Positions 1-8,655 of a stretch of DNA of 64,000 nt are shown here, one piece after another. Below the pieces are notes generated by a model. It did no database searches and was not told the origin of the DNA. It saw only the letters and a program-made list of their open reading frames with translations. Both the position numbers and the translations under genes were made by a program. Position 1 is the first letter of the stretch. Each line of letters begins with the position of its first letter. The DNA is from an uncultured Eubacteriales bacterium (GTDB lineage Bacteria; Bacillota; Clostridia; Oscillospirales; Oscillospiraceae). The stretch is from positions 35,919 to 99,918 of the forward strand of contig UQZR01000004.1 of NCBI GenBank assembly GCA_900545585.1, in the 5' to 3' direction.

Positions 1-249
1 TGACGAGAGGCTTTCGCCGTTGATGCCAACCAGTGCGATGATGCCAAGAGGCAGTGCGGTCAGACACAAAATGATGATCTTGGCAGTCAGCGTCAGTGCG
101 GACACCGAGAACACCGGTATGCCGATAGCCAGAACGATAACCAGTGCCTCGGCTGTATTGCGGAGCTTCAGCAGTCCGCCGAAAAAAGTCCCGCCCTCAA
201 TAAAATTGGGCGGGATGATATAGGTGTCATATTCATTTGGTTTACTCAC
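1..249 (-). CDS. PrgI-family conjugation protein (C-terminus off window)
   Basis: This is the first 83 codons of a minus-strand gene that runs off the left edge. The start is a GTG at 249-247, preceded by a strong GGAAGGAG ribosome site. The N-terminus begins SKPNEYDTYIIPPNFIEGG, followed by two hydrophobic stretches at about residues 30-50 and 53-75. That opening and the two-helix layout match small PrgI-family proteins, which in Gram-positive ICEs sit just before the VirB4-like ATPase and belong to the inner-membrane part of the secretion channel. It lies 15 bp after the C39 peptidase gene. The VirB4 gene is expected next to the left but is not in the window. Confidence 0.8.
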   Translation of the reverse strand, partial: MSKPNEYDTYIIPPNFIEGGTFFGGLLKLRNTAEALVIVLAIGIPVFSVSALTLTAKIIILCLTALPLGIIALVGINGESLSS

Positions 250-264
250 ATTTAGTTCTCCTTC

Positions 265-1656
265 CTACCCTATGATCCAGAACGGCCCACCGGCACCGGC
301 ACGGCCGCTGGCTTCATTCAGGATGATAGACAGATCCCATGCCTGTTGGCTTCGGGTATAGTTGGCAGGGTCGGCCACCAGTATCTTTCCGTTCTCCACA
401 CCGCGCAGCACGATGAAGTGTCCTGAGCTGGTGAAATGACCTTTCAGCATGATTGCCACCACCAGCTTGCCTTGAGAGAGCGCATCCACAATGCGCTGCC
501 CTTCTGTTTTCCCGCAGCCCTGTACCGGAAGCCCCCACGCTTTGGCAGCACTGGGGATCAGCGAATGGTAGGAACCGCTTCTACTGCACCAGTAACCATT
601 TTCATAGGCCCAACGTGCCATCTCAACGGGATCGACCGTCTCGCTGGTCAAAGAAGATACCACCATTGCCATACAGGTAGGCCCGCAGCCGTAGGTGCCG
701 ATGTCGTCGGTGCCGTAGGGCTTGTGCGCGTACCGCTTGTCCAACTGATTATAGTAGACCACCTGCGTCGCGCCATCCGAGAAACGAATGTCGCCCAGAG
801 ATACAAGGCCGGCGGACTCGGCGGGCAGCAAGCCCTGCATCATACCATCGCCCAGGAATACGCTCAGGTTCTGGGCGTAGTTTTCCGCCAGTCCCTTTTG
901 TTCATCCGACAGAGCGAATATCTTATCCTCAAAATAGGCTTCTCCGTTGTAGACGATGGTATATATCTTCCATATCTCTGTTACTTCCGTTTCCGTCACC
1001 GTGACCTTACCGGTTTTGGGATCTGTATTCGTTTCCGTTACCGTAGTCGTGCGAGACTCCTCTGTGCTCGTGAAGGTATAGAGGGCGTCCTTGTCCTTAC
1101 GGATTACGTTCTCCATATCCCTGAGGGAGATAGATGCGTAGTCCTGATTTTTGGCGGCACAGTACATGGCAATGAAGCGGTTGGCATTGTAGGCCGGGGA
1201 GCTTTCGTATGGATTGATGATCTCCTTCTGGTCAGCGCCGGAAGCGGTAAAATCCGCGTCAATCCGGGCGCGAACATCCTCCTGCCCTTCCTCCAGCAAG
1301 TCGCTGATCGCCTGCGAGATCTGATTGATGTTCTCCACAACGGCGGCGTTGTCGTTGAGGATCGGTGTGTCTGGACTTCCTTCAACCCCTGCCTTGGTCA
1401 ACCCGCCGAAGATCAGGGAAGGCAGCAGCATGATGAACAGGACGGGAAGCACCAGCAACCCGGCAATGATGGCAGCAACCGCCTTGCGATGTGTCCAGAG
1501 TGCCGCTGCCGCCGCACCGTAAGGGCCTGCGGCAGCAGCGCCTTTTACCGCGCCGCTTACCGCTTTTCCTGTCTTGATGGCGCCGCGCACAGCACCGCCA
1601 GCGTGTGCGCTGATCTCAGCGGCTTCGTTCAGACCGCTGCGTTCTTGCTGGGTCAT
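265..1656 (-). CDS. Membrane-anchored C39-like peptidase of a conjugative element
   Basis: 463 residues: an Ala/Gly-rich N-terminus, one membrane helix at about 61-84, a linker with a Thr-rich stretch (about 195-230), and a C-terminal papain-like domain from about 300. The motif YGCGPTC places the likely catalytic Cys at 324. GHFIVLRG gives His413, and VADPAN supplies the Asp/Asn. This is the Peptidase_C39_2 pattern. In Gram-positive ICEs a wall- or protein-cleaving enzyme is usually encoded beside the T4SS genes (commonly an NlpC/P60 or CHAP domain), so this one probably opens the cell wall or processes a surface protein for the mating channel. The substrate is not deducible. It ends 15 bp before the PrgI gene. 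Confidence 0.78.
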   Translation of the reverse strand: MTQQERSGLNEAAEISAHAGGAVRGAIKTGKAVSGAVKGAAAAGPYGAAAAALWTHRKAVAAIIAGLLVLPVLFIMLLPSLIFGGLTKAGVEGSPDTPILNDNAAVVENINQISQAISDLLEEGQEDVRARIDADFTASGADQKEIINPYESSPAYNANRFIAMYCAAKNQDYASISLRDMENVIRKDKDALYTFTSTEESRTTTVTETNTDPKTGKVTVTETEVTEIWKIYTIVYNGEAYFEDKIFALSDEQKGLAENYAQNLSVFLGDGMMQGLLPAESAGLVSLGDIRFSDGATQVVYYNQLDKRYAHKPYGTDDIGTYGCGPTCMAMVVSSLTSETVDPVEMARWAYENGYWCSRSGSYHSLIPSAAKAWGLPVQGCGKTEGQRIVDALSQGKLVVAIMLKGHFTSSGHFIVLRGVENGKILVADPANYTRSQQAWDLSIILNEASGRAGAGGPFWIIG

Positions 1657-1657
1657 A

Positions 1658-2587
1658 TCAGGTCTTGTCCTTTCTGCGAGGCGGGTCAGGCAGGCGCTGG
1701 ATCAGGCTCTCACGATAGGAAATGCCGCCATCCGGATTCTGATAAGGCTTTTTCTCCACTACGTCCTGTGCGTACTGCCTATACCATTTTGCGCCATCCA
1801 CAGTGGTTACGGTGGTGTATTCCCGTTTTGGCTCCATATACTGTTCAGTGCTATACATGGCAAAGGCACGACCGTCAGGTTCTTCCTCAGAGGTCTCCGT
1901 GCCGGTGATATGCCCACCGCCGATCTCCACATTGGAGAAGGTCGGAATATCCGCCGCGCCTTCACCAAGAGCCGTATAGCCCATATAGGACTTGAGAGCG
2001 TCCGCCGCCATATTGCCGGACATGACATCCCCAGATCCCGCACCGCCGGTGGCAATACGGCTGATAACGTTATTGGCAATATCGCCGCCCTTGGTCACAG
2101 AGGCACGGAACGCCATGCCGCCAACGCCGCCGCTGCCTGTGCCGGTGGCGTTTCGGTATGCGCCGTTATAGAAGCTGCGATTGGCAACACCGGCCAGACC
2201 ACCTTGCAGGAAGGTATTGCTGTCACCGCTGCTGCCACCGGTGCTTCCGGCTCGCCCTGCATTACCGCCTCGACCGCGTCCGGCGACGCCACGGGCGGCA
2301 GCGATGCTCCGCGCGGCCAGCATCGCTTCTGCCAGCATAGAGCCGCCTGTATGACCCACATTGATGCCAAGACCCTGCATGAAGCTGTCGATTTTCTGTG
2401 AGATCTTCAAAAATGCCACTGCGCACAGAAACCAGACGAACAGGTTTCCGGCCACGCCTTCTTTACCGGAAGCTGAGACCTGAGACTGCACATCTGATTC
2501 CGTCAGAGCAAAGGCCGGGATCGTGAGCGCACATATAACCAGTACGGACAACACGATCCCTGTGATGTATTTCGTTTTTTGATTCAT
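1658..2587 (-). CDS. Gly-rich conjugative-element membrane protein
   Basis: 309 residues. An N-terminal signal peptide or helix (about 8-28, ending PAFA) is followed by a second helix near 48-62. A long Gly/Ala/Arg-rich low-complexity middle (about 90-165) leads to a polar C-terminus. I do not recognise a named domain. Its position between the TrbL-like channel gene and the C39 peptidase, in one operon, marks it as a T4SS structural or accessory protein. The C-terminal YRQYAQDVVEKKPYQNPDGG region looks soluble. The stop is 1 bp from the next start, suggesting translational coupling. Confidence 0.65.
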   Translation of the reverse strand: MNQKTKYITGIVLSVLVICALTIPAFALTESDVQSQVSASGKEGVAGNLFVWFLCAVAFLKISQKIDSFMQGLGINVGHTGGSMLAEAMLAARSIAAARGVAGRGRGGNAGRAGSTGGSSGDSNTFLQGGLAGVANRSFYNGAYRNATGTGSGGVGGMAFRASVTKGGDIANNVISRIATGGAGSGDVMSGNMAADALKSYMGYTALGEGAADIPTFSNVEIGGGHITGTETSEEEPDGRAFAMYSTEQYMEPKREYTTVTTVDGAKWYRQYAQDVVEKKPYQNPDGGISYRESLIQRLPDPPRRKDKT

Positions 2588-2596
2588 GATCGTCTC

Positions 2597-3307
2597 CTAT
2601 AGGGATAAGGGGTTTGCCAGGAAGGTTCCCACCATGGTGATGAACAGGCGCAGGCACCATGCGTTCATCAGCAGCAGAAATATCTGGCCGCCGAACATCC
2701 GGCACCACGCCTTGAAGATGTTGGAGGTGGCCTGCGCCGCGCCCGTAGCAAAAGCCACCGGTGCCGTGAATACCAGAACGCCCAGGAGCACATAACGCTC
2801 CGCCGCCTCAAATAGCAGCTTGATATAGTTCCACGCCAATATGAGGACGAGGATCAGGGCGATTAGAGCCACCGCGCCGTTGGCGCAGACCCCAAGGATG
2901 GTAAGTATGACCGAATTGAAGTCGGCAAAGTTCAGTGTGGGCAGCTCAGACGACATGATCCATGCGTAGGGTGTACCGCCGATTTTCAGTATCAGCTCCA
3001 CGATTTCATCTGCGAAATAGGCCAGCAGGATAAACAGCACAGAGCGGATCGTCAGCTTTACCGGGTCTTCTGCCTCTACGCCTGCTATAAGGCCGTAGTT
3101 CTTGAATAGCTGCCAGATAAGGTTCAGCAAGATCATGCCGATAGCCAGTGCCACGAAGATGTTGTACATCGTCTCCGCGGCGGGGAAAAAGCGCAGGAAG
3201 GTGGTCATGTCGCAGCCCAGAGCCCCCAGTACAGAGGTGTTGATAAGGTCAAGACCGTACATGACCTGTTCCGCGATCCATTCTACAATGCCATCTAATA
3301 TGCCCAT
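2597..3307 (-). CDS. VirB6/TrbL-like polytopic conjugation protein
   Basis: 236 residues with about five or six predicted membrane helices (near 45-65, 85-105, 130-160, 165-190, 205-225). It lacks an obvious signal peptide and opens with an amphipathic helix containing IVEWIAEQVMYGLDLINTS. Size and topology match the TrbL/VirB6-like channel proteins encoded between the pilin-like gene and PrgI/VirB4 in Clostridia ICEs. VirB6 proteins form the inner-membrane part of the DNA-transfer channel. It is co-oriented with its neighbours, 34 bp after the pilin gene and 9 bp before the Gly-rich membrane protein. Confidence 0.75.
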   Translation of the reverse strand: MGILDGIVEWIAEQVMYGLDLINTSVLGALGCDMTTFLRFFPAAETMYNIFVALAIGMILLNLIWQLFKNYGLIAGVEAEDPVKLTIRSVLFILLAYFADEIVELILKIGGTPYAWIMSSELPTLNFADFNSVILTILGVCANGAVALIALILVLILAWNYIKLLFEAAERYVLLGVLVFTAPVAFATGAAQATSNIFKAWCRMFGGQIFLLLMNAWCLRLFITMVGTFLANPLSL

Positions 3308-3341
3308 AGCACCTCTCCTTTCTCAGCCGGGCAGCTTGGCG

Positions 3342-3713
3342 TTATCCGTTCCATCTGCCATCTGCGAAGAAGGGCGTCACATAGGACATGATGAAGCCCA
3401 GGCCGTTAAGGATCGCCCATGTGATGATGATACGCTTGAGCCATGCGCGGCTCTCGTCCACAGTGCGGCCGCTGCGGGAGAAGTTCATCATCAGCAGTGC
3501 CACCGACGCGGTGACAATGGCGGCAATGGTGGAGATAAGAAGAATCTGGTTATAGACGTCCTTCATGATCTCATTGGCCTTCTCCCAGACGGTGGCGGCA
3601 AAGACAGGCTGGCAAAGCATGGCGGTCATGGTCACGCCCGCGAAGGCCGCATATAGTGCCATGCCGGGGCTTGCCCTGTGGAGATGTGTCTTGGTCAGGT
3701 CATGTTTTTTCAC
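3342..3713 (-). CDS. VirB2/TrbC-like pilin precursor
   Basis: I chose the GTG at 3713-3711 because AGGAGG lies 8 bases upstream. The longer frame to 3908 has no such site. The 123-residue product starts with a basic stretch, then a hydrophobic signal ending QPVFA, then about 80 residues with two membrane helices (near 55-75 and 95-115) separated by a basic loop. A cleaved signal plus a two-helix mature part is the VirB2/TrbC pilin architecture, and its place at the head of the T4SS operon fits. Sequence-level family assignment is moderate. Confidence 0.65.
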   Translation of the reverse strand: MKKHDLTKTHLHRASPGMALYAAFAGVTMTAMLCQPVFAATVWEKANEIMKDVYNQILLISTIAAIVTASVALLMMNFSRSGRTVDESRAWLKRIIITWAILNGLGFIMSYVTPFFADGRWNG

Positions 3714-3794
3714 TCGTGATACCTCCTGTGATAGAAAAGATGTGGAGGGACAGCTCCTTAAAAGCCGCCCCTCTTGGGCTGCCCAAATTACCGG

Positions 3795-3827
3795 AAACAA
3801 AATAACACCACCCCGTAGGATGGTGTT
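3795..3827 (-). terminator. UACG-tetraloop terminator or attenuator in the T4SS leader
   Basis: On the minus strand, AACACCATCC pairs with GGTGGTGTT plus one G over 10 bp (one G-U) around a UACG loop closed by C-G, the very stable UNCG tetraloop class. ATTTTGTTT follows. It lies between the promoter at 3863-3871 and the pilin start, so it could terminate part of the transcripts before the conjugation genes. It might instead simply end read-through from the NTPase gene 230 bp upstream. Confidence 0.6.
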
Positions 3828-3862
3828 ACTCGTATCGCCTTGGCATAGTTTTGAGCATACAC

Positions 3863-3871
3863 AGTATAGCA
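3863..3871 (-). promoter_or_regulatory. Extended -10 promoter of the conjugation operon
   Basis: The minus strand reads TGCTATACT, an extended -10 (TGn plus TATACT), without a clear -35. It lies about 150 bases upstream of the pilin GTG start. The leader contains the hairpin at 3804-3827. The rest of the 3714-4057 gap holds no convincing coding sequence. Confidence 0.5.
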
Positions 3872-4057
3872 CACTTGGATTTACGCCGAAATCGCAAAAC
3901 CGTGCCAATGTTGTGGCGGGAGAGTGCCTTTTGCTACTCCACGTAGGTTCTGATCGTGTTATCCTTTCAGGTGAGTAAAAGCGTCGTATAATCGTTGCTA
4001 TTATGCACCATTATACTCAAGCAATATGATATACCACAAATCCTTTTGAAAACCAAA

Positions 4058-7000
4058 TTAGCTCACCTTTTCAAAGCCTTTTTTAGTTCTTGCCCTTGTA
4101 TACTTTGCTTTCAGATATCCGTCCAATAATTTCTCATGGGTGTTCGAATAGAGCTCATCAGAACGCAGCAAGTCAACATTTGCTTCGACACCGACCACAA
4201 ACGCAGTTGCGGCTGGCTTGTCTTTAAACCCTTTAATTGTCGTCAGATATGCTAATGCAGTTTCCGTGTCGAGTCCTAGTATAAACTCTATGCAGGCTTC
4301 GCTCTGCAGCACCTTGGCAAAAAGGGCCAGTTTCTCTTGGCAAGTTCCTTCATACATCCTTTCTGACATCAACCGTTCGATAAAGGCTGTGTTTTCTGCC
4401 ATGTATTCCGATGTATTCTTATAGCCGGGTTGCTGGAACATTCTCAAATAGACCGGCCATAGGATTTTCCCGTGTTCACCATCCTCTGGCTCAAACCTCC
4501 TCAGCGCACGGGTTTTACAAGATACATACCGCTCATACTGTTTGAGATCGAAATATCTCTTGTAAACCTGCTCTGGCACAGTATAAATGGTATCGAAAGA
4601 GCATAGCAACTGTACAGTAGTTTTTGTTATTGTTTTGCTCAAATCACTACTATTAACGGCATCAACATATGCCTGCTGCAAGTCTTCGTCCTCTTTCAAT
4701 TCACCATTCTTTAGCATCTGCCCTTCCCATTCAGAATCCATAATCCGCGTTGCCGTCATGAATCGAATTTTTTCAGTGGTAGCATTAAGATTTAATATCG
4801 CTTCAAAAGCACCTTTAACGCTGTTTTTTCTCTGCGCAGACATATATCTATAGCGCACCATGTCAAAATCCAATGAATAGAAAAGCTTACTTGCCACCTC
4901 AGGAGCAAGTTTTGCAATAAATAGCAATATTTTGTGCGACTCGGTGGTTCCTTGTTTTGTCCTGTTAAAATACCTTGACAGCATTTCAACTTCGTTCTCT
5001 GTAACCAAGGAAGGCGGGATCAAACTTATCACATCCTCAATAGGTGCATAGAACAATCGCTGCAGTTCAGTTTCTGTCATAACAGGACACTCTTCGCCAA
5101 ACAGAAACTTATACCGCCTCCAGGTCTCTGGCTTCTCCTTCAAAACAAGCTCACGGATGGCCATAAGATAATCATTATTTTCTATCAACCAAGCCTGCTC
5201 TTCCTGTAACGCGGTCACAATATTATCGCAGTCAAATGGGATAGGCTCCTCACGAGATAGCCTTTGCAAAGTAACATCTACCCAATGCCCATATATCTCC
5301 ATCTCCTTTGTTACTGCAGGCGTATATCCTTCAAATCTGCCAAGTGCCGAAATATAATCCGTTGTCTGTTCAGATAATCCCTCCTCGCTTTTCTCTGCCA
5401 CCATATTAACAAGAAGCTGATACTGCTCAAAAAGGGACTCACATATATCACCCTTACCATTGCTTATTGCTGTAAATACCAAGTTCTCAAAATCAGGGGT
5501 GATCCTCATTATTTTTTCCTGATAGAACAGCATGTCTACTAAAACCGAGGTATCCTGCAGCATTTCCCGCGCTGCTGTCAGGAATTTCCGCATGTCGGCC
5601 TGTATTGCATCTACACTTGCTTCTCGCACAAAGCGCACGGTCATATAATAAGCCATATCAGTGTTGAAATCCTTGCTGGCGGTATTGACTATCTTCAGTG
5701 CATCAAATGTGGTAACATTATCCAGTTCTTCTTTTGAAGCCATCTTATGCACGCCAAAAAACAATGGGCAATATCGCTGTATTTCATCTGAGAACTCCCT
5801 GCATAATTCCTCTCTCAACTGAAGCAGGGCAGTTTCTGAAAATTTTTCCTCCCATACTCTGACAAAATCAGCTGCATGCGCTGTAGTATAAAATTTCCTG
5901 TCAGAGTCAAAACGGAGAATCTTTTTAATTTGCATAATTGTTTTTTCAGTTGCATCAGATGAATAGTCGAGTTCACTCATCCACTTAACGATTTCCGAAA
6001 AAGCATGTTTTAACGCTTCTATGTAGAGTTGCTCAAACGAAAAAACTACATCTGGCAACGGCAGTTCCAATCGCTTGCGCTCCTCGAAAGTACTCTCAAT
6101 AATCTTGGAGTGGCTCTCTATAACTTTGTTAATTGATTCCTCCAATCCTACTATTTCTTCACCGTATAGTATCGCTCGTTGAACTGTACGCTCGTCCACA
6201 TTGAGAACTTTGCTATTTTGGGGATAGTTGTAAAAATACATCCGATAATTATTGTCAATCTTTTTAGATTTTACCAGCTGCTGTATTTCACTCCTATAAC
6301 CTTCGCTGATGCCCGGCAAAATTTTGGCTATTTCTTCGTCTTTAAATCCATTTTTTAGATAGAGATTCACAAGTTTTTGAAAAGCCTTCCCGTCTGTTGC
6401 ATAAAAATCCTCTTCAAATTCCGTGGTTATATAAGCAACTATGGCGCACTTTTCAAACTCTATATCCCCACCAGCATTTCCGCTGAACCTTTCATGTAAA
6501 GATTCAAAAAGCGAAAAAGCTATATTGAGTCTATCTTTTATCTCTCGAAGCCCCAATCTTGTTCCGCGAATAATCCACTGAATGCCTGGGATATTCAGCA
6601 CCTCTCCTTCCCATTCAATACCAACTTTCTTGATGTCGGCTTCTTTTTGCTTAAGAAGTTCATTTAGAATGGTTTTATAGTCATCAATATTTATAGTTTG
6701 CAAATTGAGTACATAGTCAAACAGTTTTTCGTAAAGATGCCCATATTCTTCTCCCGCATTTTCTTTTGAACAGAGAAGGGTTTCTGGTTTTACATTGATG
6801 AGAAAAGTAACTTTGTTCCGGTATCTGCATTGCTGCCCAGCTACACTGTCGGGGACATAGTACTTTCGTAGTTCCTTCAGAAAATTAACAACGGCGTCAT
6901 TATCATCTGTTCTGTCCAAATCCTCAATCACCACAATATAGTGTCGACTTCTCCTTTTTAATATAGGCACTTTTTGCAAAACCGCTTTGCCGCTTTTGTA

Positions 7001-7723
7001 ACGAAGAACATCCGAGCGATAGAATTGCATAATCTCATTGGCATCGATCTTGCGATCTCCTTCCGACTTATTTGAGGAAAATACGATTTCTGCTCGTGTA
7101 ATTACAATTGCTACGAGTATTGCTGCTATCAGTAGCATACACCACTCGATGATAGCTGCTGCTTCTCCGAAAAATGGAATGGAAACCTCAAGCTTCTTTG
7201 GAAAGATGTACCCCAAGGAAAACAGCACGAGCGCCATTAAGATGCTTATCCAGTAGGGAAGTTTATCCGTCTGAACTTTCAACAATCCGAAGTTTTGGCT
7301 CAGACGCCGACTCACATAATTGCCTTTTCTCCAGCTGATTTGGCTAATAAGCTGATAGACAAGTCCTTTATGGAGTTCGGTCGTATCGCCACTATGTATG
7401 TGCGTCTTTTGGCCTTCTTCGCTGCCTGCCTTCCCGTTGCCCCCTGTTGGAAAAAGGTTCGACCACATAGATACCTTAATGACACGCTTTTGCGGGTCAT
7501 TAAGGTATCTCTCCTGTAGAAGTTCAACTATGCTTGTTTTTCCTGCGCCAAACGGGGATGTTAACGCAACCATTTGACCACCATTTGAAATAGCAGCATC
7601 CAGCTTCTCAACGTATGTAGAGAAGCCAATCACGTCCTCACTCGTTGTCGTGATTGGCGTGTTCATGAATACTAGTGACTTGTTTGCGCTTATAGCTTCT
7701 GTCTTTTTGTTCTTTTTACACAT
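4058..7723 (-). CDS. Giant KAP/YobI-like membrane P-loop NTPase (ICE cargo)
   Basis: 1221 residues from the ATG at 7723. The 42 codons upstream lack a ribosome site. The Walker A motif SPFGAGKTS is at about 56-64. Two membrane helices (about 156-174 and 188-209) are inserted in the NTPase domain, and the Walker B motif HYIVVIEDLDR is at 261-271. A membrane insertion between Walker A and B is the KAP hallmark, and the N-terminus resembles Bacillus YobI. The remaining 900 residues look helical and carry no motif I recognise. The gene is plainly AT-richer than everything around it, interrupts the conjugation gene order and has its own promoter. All this suggests recently acquired cargo, possibly phage or plasmid defence as for other large KAP NTPases. 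That role is inference. Confidence 0.75.
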   Translation of the reverse strand: MCKKNKKTEAISANKSLVFMNTPITTTSEDVIGFSTYVEKLDAAISNGGQMVALTSPFGAGKTSIVELLQERYLNDPQKRVIKVSMWSNLFPTGGNGKAGSEEGQKTHIHSGDTTELHKGLVYQLISQISWRKGNYVSRRLSQNFGLLKVQTDKLPYWISILMALVLFSLGYIFPKKLEVSIPFFGEAAAIIEWCMLLIAAILVAIVITRAEIVFSSNKSEGDRKIDANEIMQFYRSDVLRYKSGKAVLQKVPILKRRSRHYIVVIEDLDRTDDNDAVVNFLKELRKYYVPDSVAGQQCRYRNKVTFLINVKPETLLCSKENAGEEYGHLYEKLFDYVLNLQTINIDDYKTILNELLKQKEADIKKVGIEWEGEVLNIPGIQWIIRGTRLGLREIKDRLNIAFSLFESLHERFSGNAGGDIEFEKCAIVAYITTEFEEDFYATDGKAFQKLVNLYLKNGFKDEEIAKILPGISEGYRSEIQQLVKSKKIDNNYRMYFYNYPQNSKVLNVDERTVQRAILYGEEIVGLEESINKVIESHSKIIESTFEERKRLELPLPDVVFSFEQLYIEALKHAFSEIVKWMSELDYSSDATEKTIMQIKKILRFDSDRKFYTTAHAADFVRVWEEKFSETALLQLREELCREFSDEIQRYCPLFFGVHKMASKEELDNVTTFDALKIVNTASKDFNTDMAYYMTVRFVREASVDAIQADMRKFLTAAREMLQDTSVLVDMLFYQEKIMRITPDFENLVFTAISNGKGDICESLFEQYQLLVNMVAEKSEEGLSEQTTDYISALGRFEGYTPAVTKEMEIYGHWVDVTLQRLSREEPIPFDCDNIVTALQEEQAWLIENNDYLMAIRELVLKEKPETWRRYKFLFGEECPVMTETELQRLFYAPIEDVISLIPPSLVTENEVEMLSRYFNRTKQGTTESHKILLFIAKLAPEVASKLFYSLDFDMVRYRYMSAQRKNSVKGAFEAILNLNATTEKIRFMTATRIMDSEWEGQMLKNGELKEDEDLQQAYVDAVNSSDLSKTITKTTVQLLCSFDTIYTVPEQVYKRYFDLKQYERYVSCKTRALRRFEPEDGEHGKILWPVYLRMFQQPGYKNTSEYMAENTAFIERLMSERMYEGTCQEKLALFAKVLQSEACIEFILGLDTETALAYLTTIKGFKDKPAATAFVVGVEANVDLLRSDELYSNTHEKLLDGYLKAKYTRARTKKGFEKVS

Positions 7724-8127
7724 ATGCCGCCCTTTCCCCAGAATAGCCCATATACTTTCTTTGAGTATATCTGATATTGTGTGAAATTGCAATTGGTTTT
7801 GAACTCTTCGGCGGTAATATACGCAGATTATTTGACAAAAAGTTCCCATTTAGCCACGCAGAATCTTTGCAGACAATAAAGTGACACCGTCAAGTCTCCG
7901 CTTATTCCTGCGATGAGTTTTTTCCTCCTTGGAATCATCCGTAGCATTGGGAGATGCCTTGTCGCCGGTAATCTCCTCCGCGTATCGGCGTGGATCGAAG
8001 CATCATTCAAGAGAGTCCTTTCCTTGCAGGGCATATTTGGAACCAGCAAGCAAAAAGCTTGTGTATTTATGAGAATGAGCCTGCTTTCTGTGTTCGAAAG
8101 CAGGCTCATTTTACCTCAATCACATCC
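7724..8127. other. Intergenic gap with a 15-bp palindrome and possible coding relic
   Basis: Apart from the NTPase promoter, this 404-bp gap holds a perfect 15-bp inverted repeat: AATGAGCCTGCTTTC at 8074-8088 and its complement at 8096-8110, with a 7-nt loop. Only a short T run follows on the plus strand and none on the minus strand, so it is a poor intrinsic terminator. Minus-strand bases 8003-7850 read as an open frame starting PRRYAEEITGDK and ending at a TAA, without a usable start. It may be the tail of a gene cut off when the NTPase arrived. I see no intact gene. Confidence 0.4.
7764..7792 (-). promoter_or_regulatory. Promoter of the KAP NTPase gene
   Basis: On the minus strand TTGCAA (7792-7787), a 17-bp spacer and TATACT (7769-7764) form a good sigma-A promoter, about 40 bases upstream of the chosen ATG at 7723. 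This supports the shorter start and independent expression of the NTPase. Confidence 0.6.
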
Positions 8128-8655
8128 TCACCCCTCCGGTACAAACTTCTCCAGCAGTGCCAGGCTCTCCTTCGACGAATATCCCCACAGCACCGAGCTC
8201 AGAGCGTCAATGGCCATCTGGCGCTTGCGGAAGTAGGTGCGGTAGCTGATGTCCCGAATGTGCGGCTCCAGCTTGTCGATGATCTCCTGCGTGTTCGCCA
8301 ACTGCTGCGGCGACAGGTAGGTGTAGTACAGGAGCCAGTAATAGCTCTCACCGTATTTGTGCTTTGTCCGCAGCAGCTCCACGGAGGTATCCAGCAGCTT
8401 CAGCATCTTGTAGCTGCGCTCGATGCAGCGGGCATGATCCTCAATCGCCGAGCCCTCGAAGGTGATGCCGGCCACATAGAGGGATTCCAGAAATTCCTCT
8501 ATGCTGCTGCCATACTCGATCTGGAACTGCCGACGTACCTGCTGCACGGACAGCTCCAGGCTCCACACCACGTCCCGGTACTTGCGCAACAGCATCCACG
8601 TATCATGGTACAGAGGATTCTCGGTCACTTTGGGTTCTTGTGCAGTCTTTTTCAT
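8128..8655 (-). CDS. ArpU-like conserved mobile-element protein
   Basis: 175 residues, almost entirely helical by inspection, with charged and aromatic residues and no membrane segment. Its length and the C-terminal YRTYFRKRQMAIDALSS stretch loosely resemble ArpU/RinA-type regulators of phage late genes, but I cannot show a helix-turn-helix. The start overlaps the stop of the initiator-like gene by 4 bp (ATGA), so the two are translationally coupled. A regulatory or replication-associated role is inference. Confidence 0.45.
   Translation of the reverse strand: MKKTAQEPKVTENPLYHDTWMLLRKYRDVVWSLELSVQQVRRQFQIEYGSSIEEFLESLYVAGITFEGSAIEDHARCIERSYKMLKLLDTSVELLRTKHKYGESYYWLLYYTYLSPQQLANTQEIIDKLEPHIRDISYRTYFRKRQMAIDALSSVLWGYSSKESLALLEKFVPEG

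Noticed and set aside
436..1908. 490-codon plus-strand open frame opposite the C39 peptidase
   Set aside because: The minus strand encodes a protein with clear Cys/His catalytic motifs. The plus-strand frame crosses two minus-strand genes.
7828..8109. Small minus-strand gene upstream of the KAP NTPase
   Set aside because: It overlaps the palindrome, and its composition does not look coding. A different frame (8003-7850) looks better but lacks a start.
8074..8110. 15-bp perfect palindrome considered as an insertion-sequence end
   Set aside because: A single self-complementary palindrome with a 7-nt loop, without a distant partner, transposase or target duplication.
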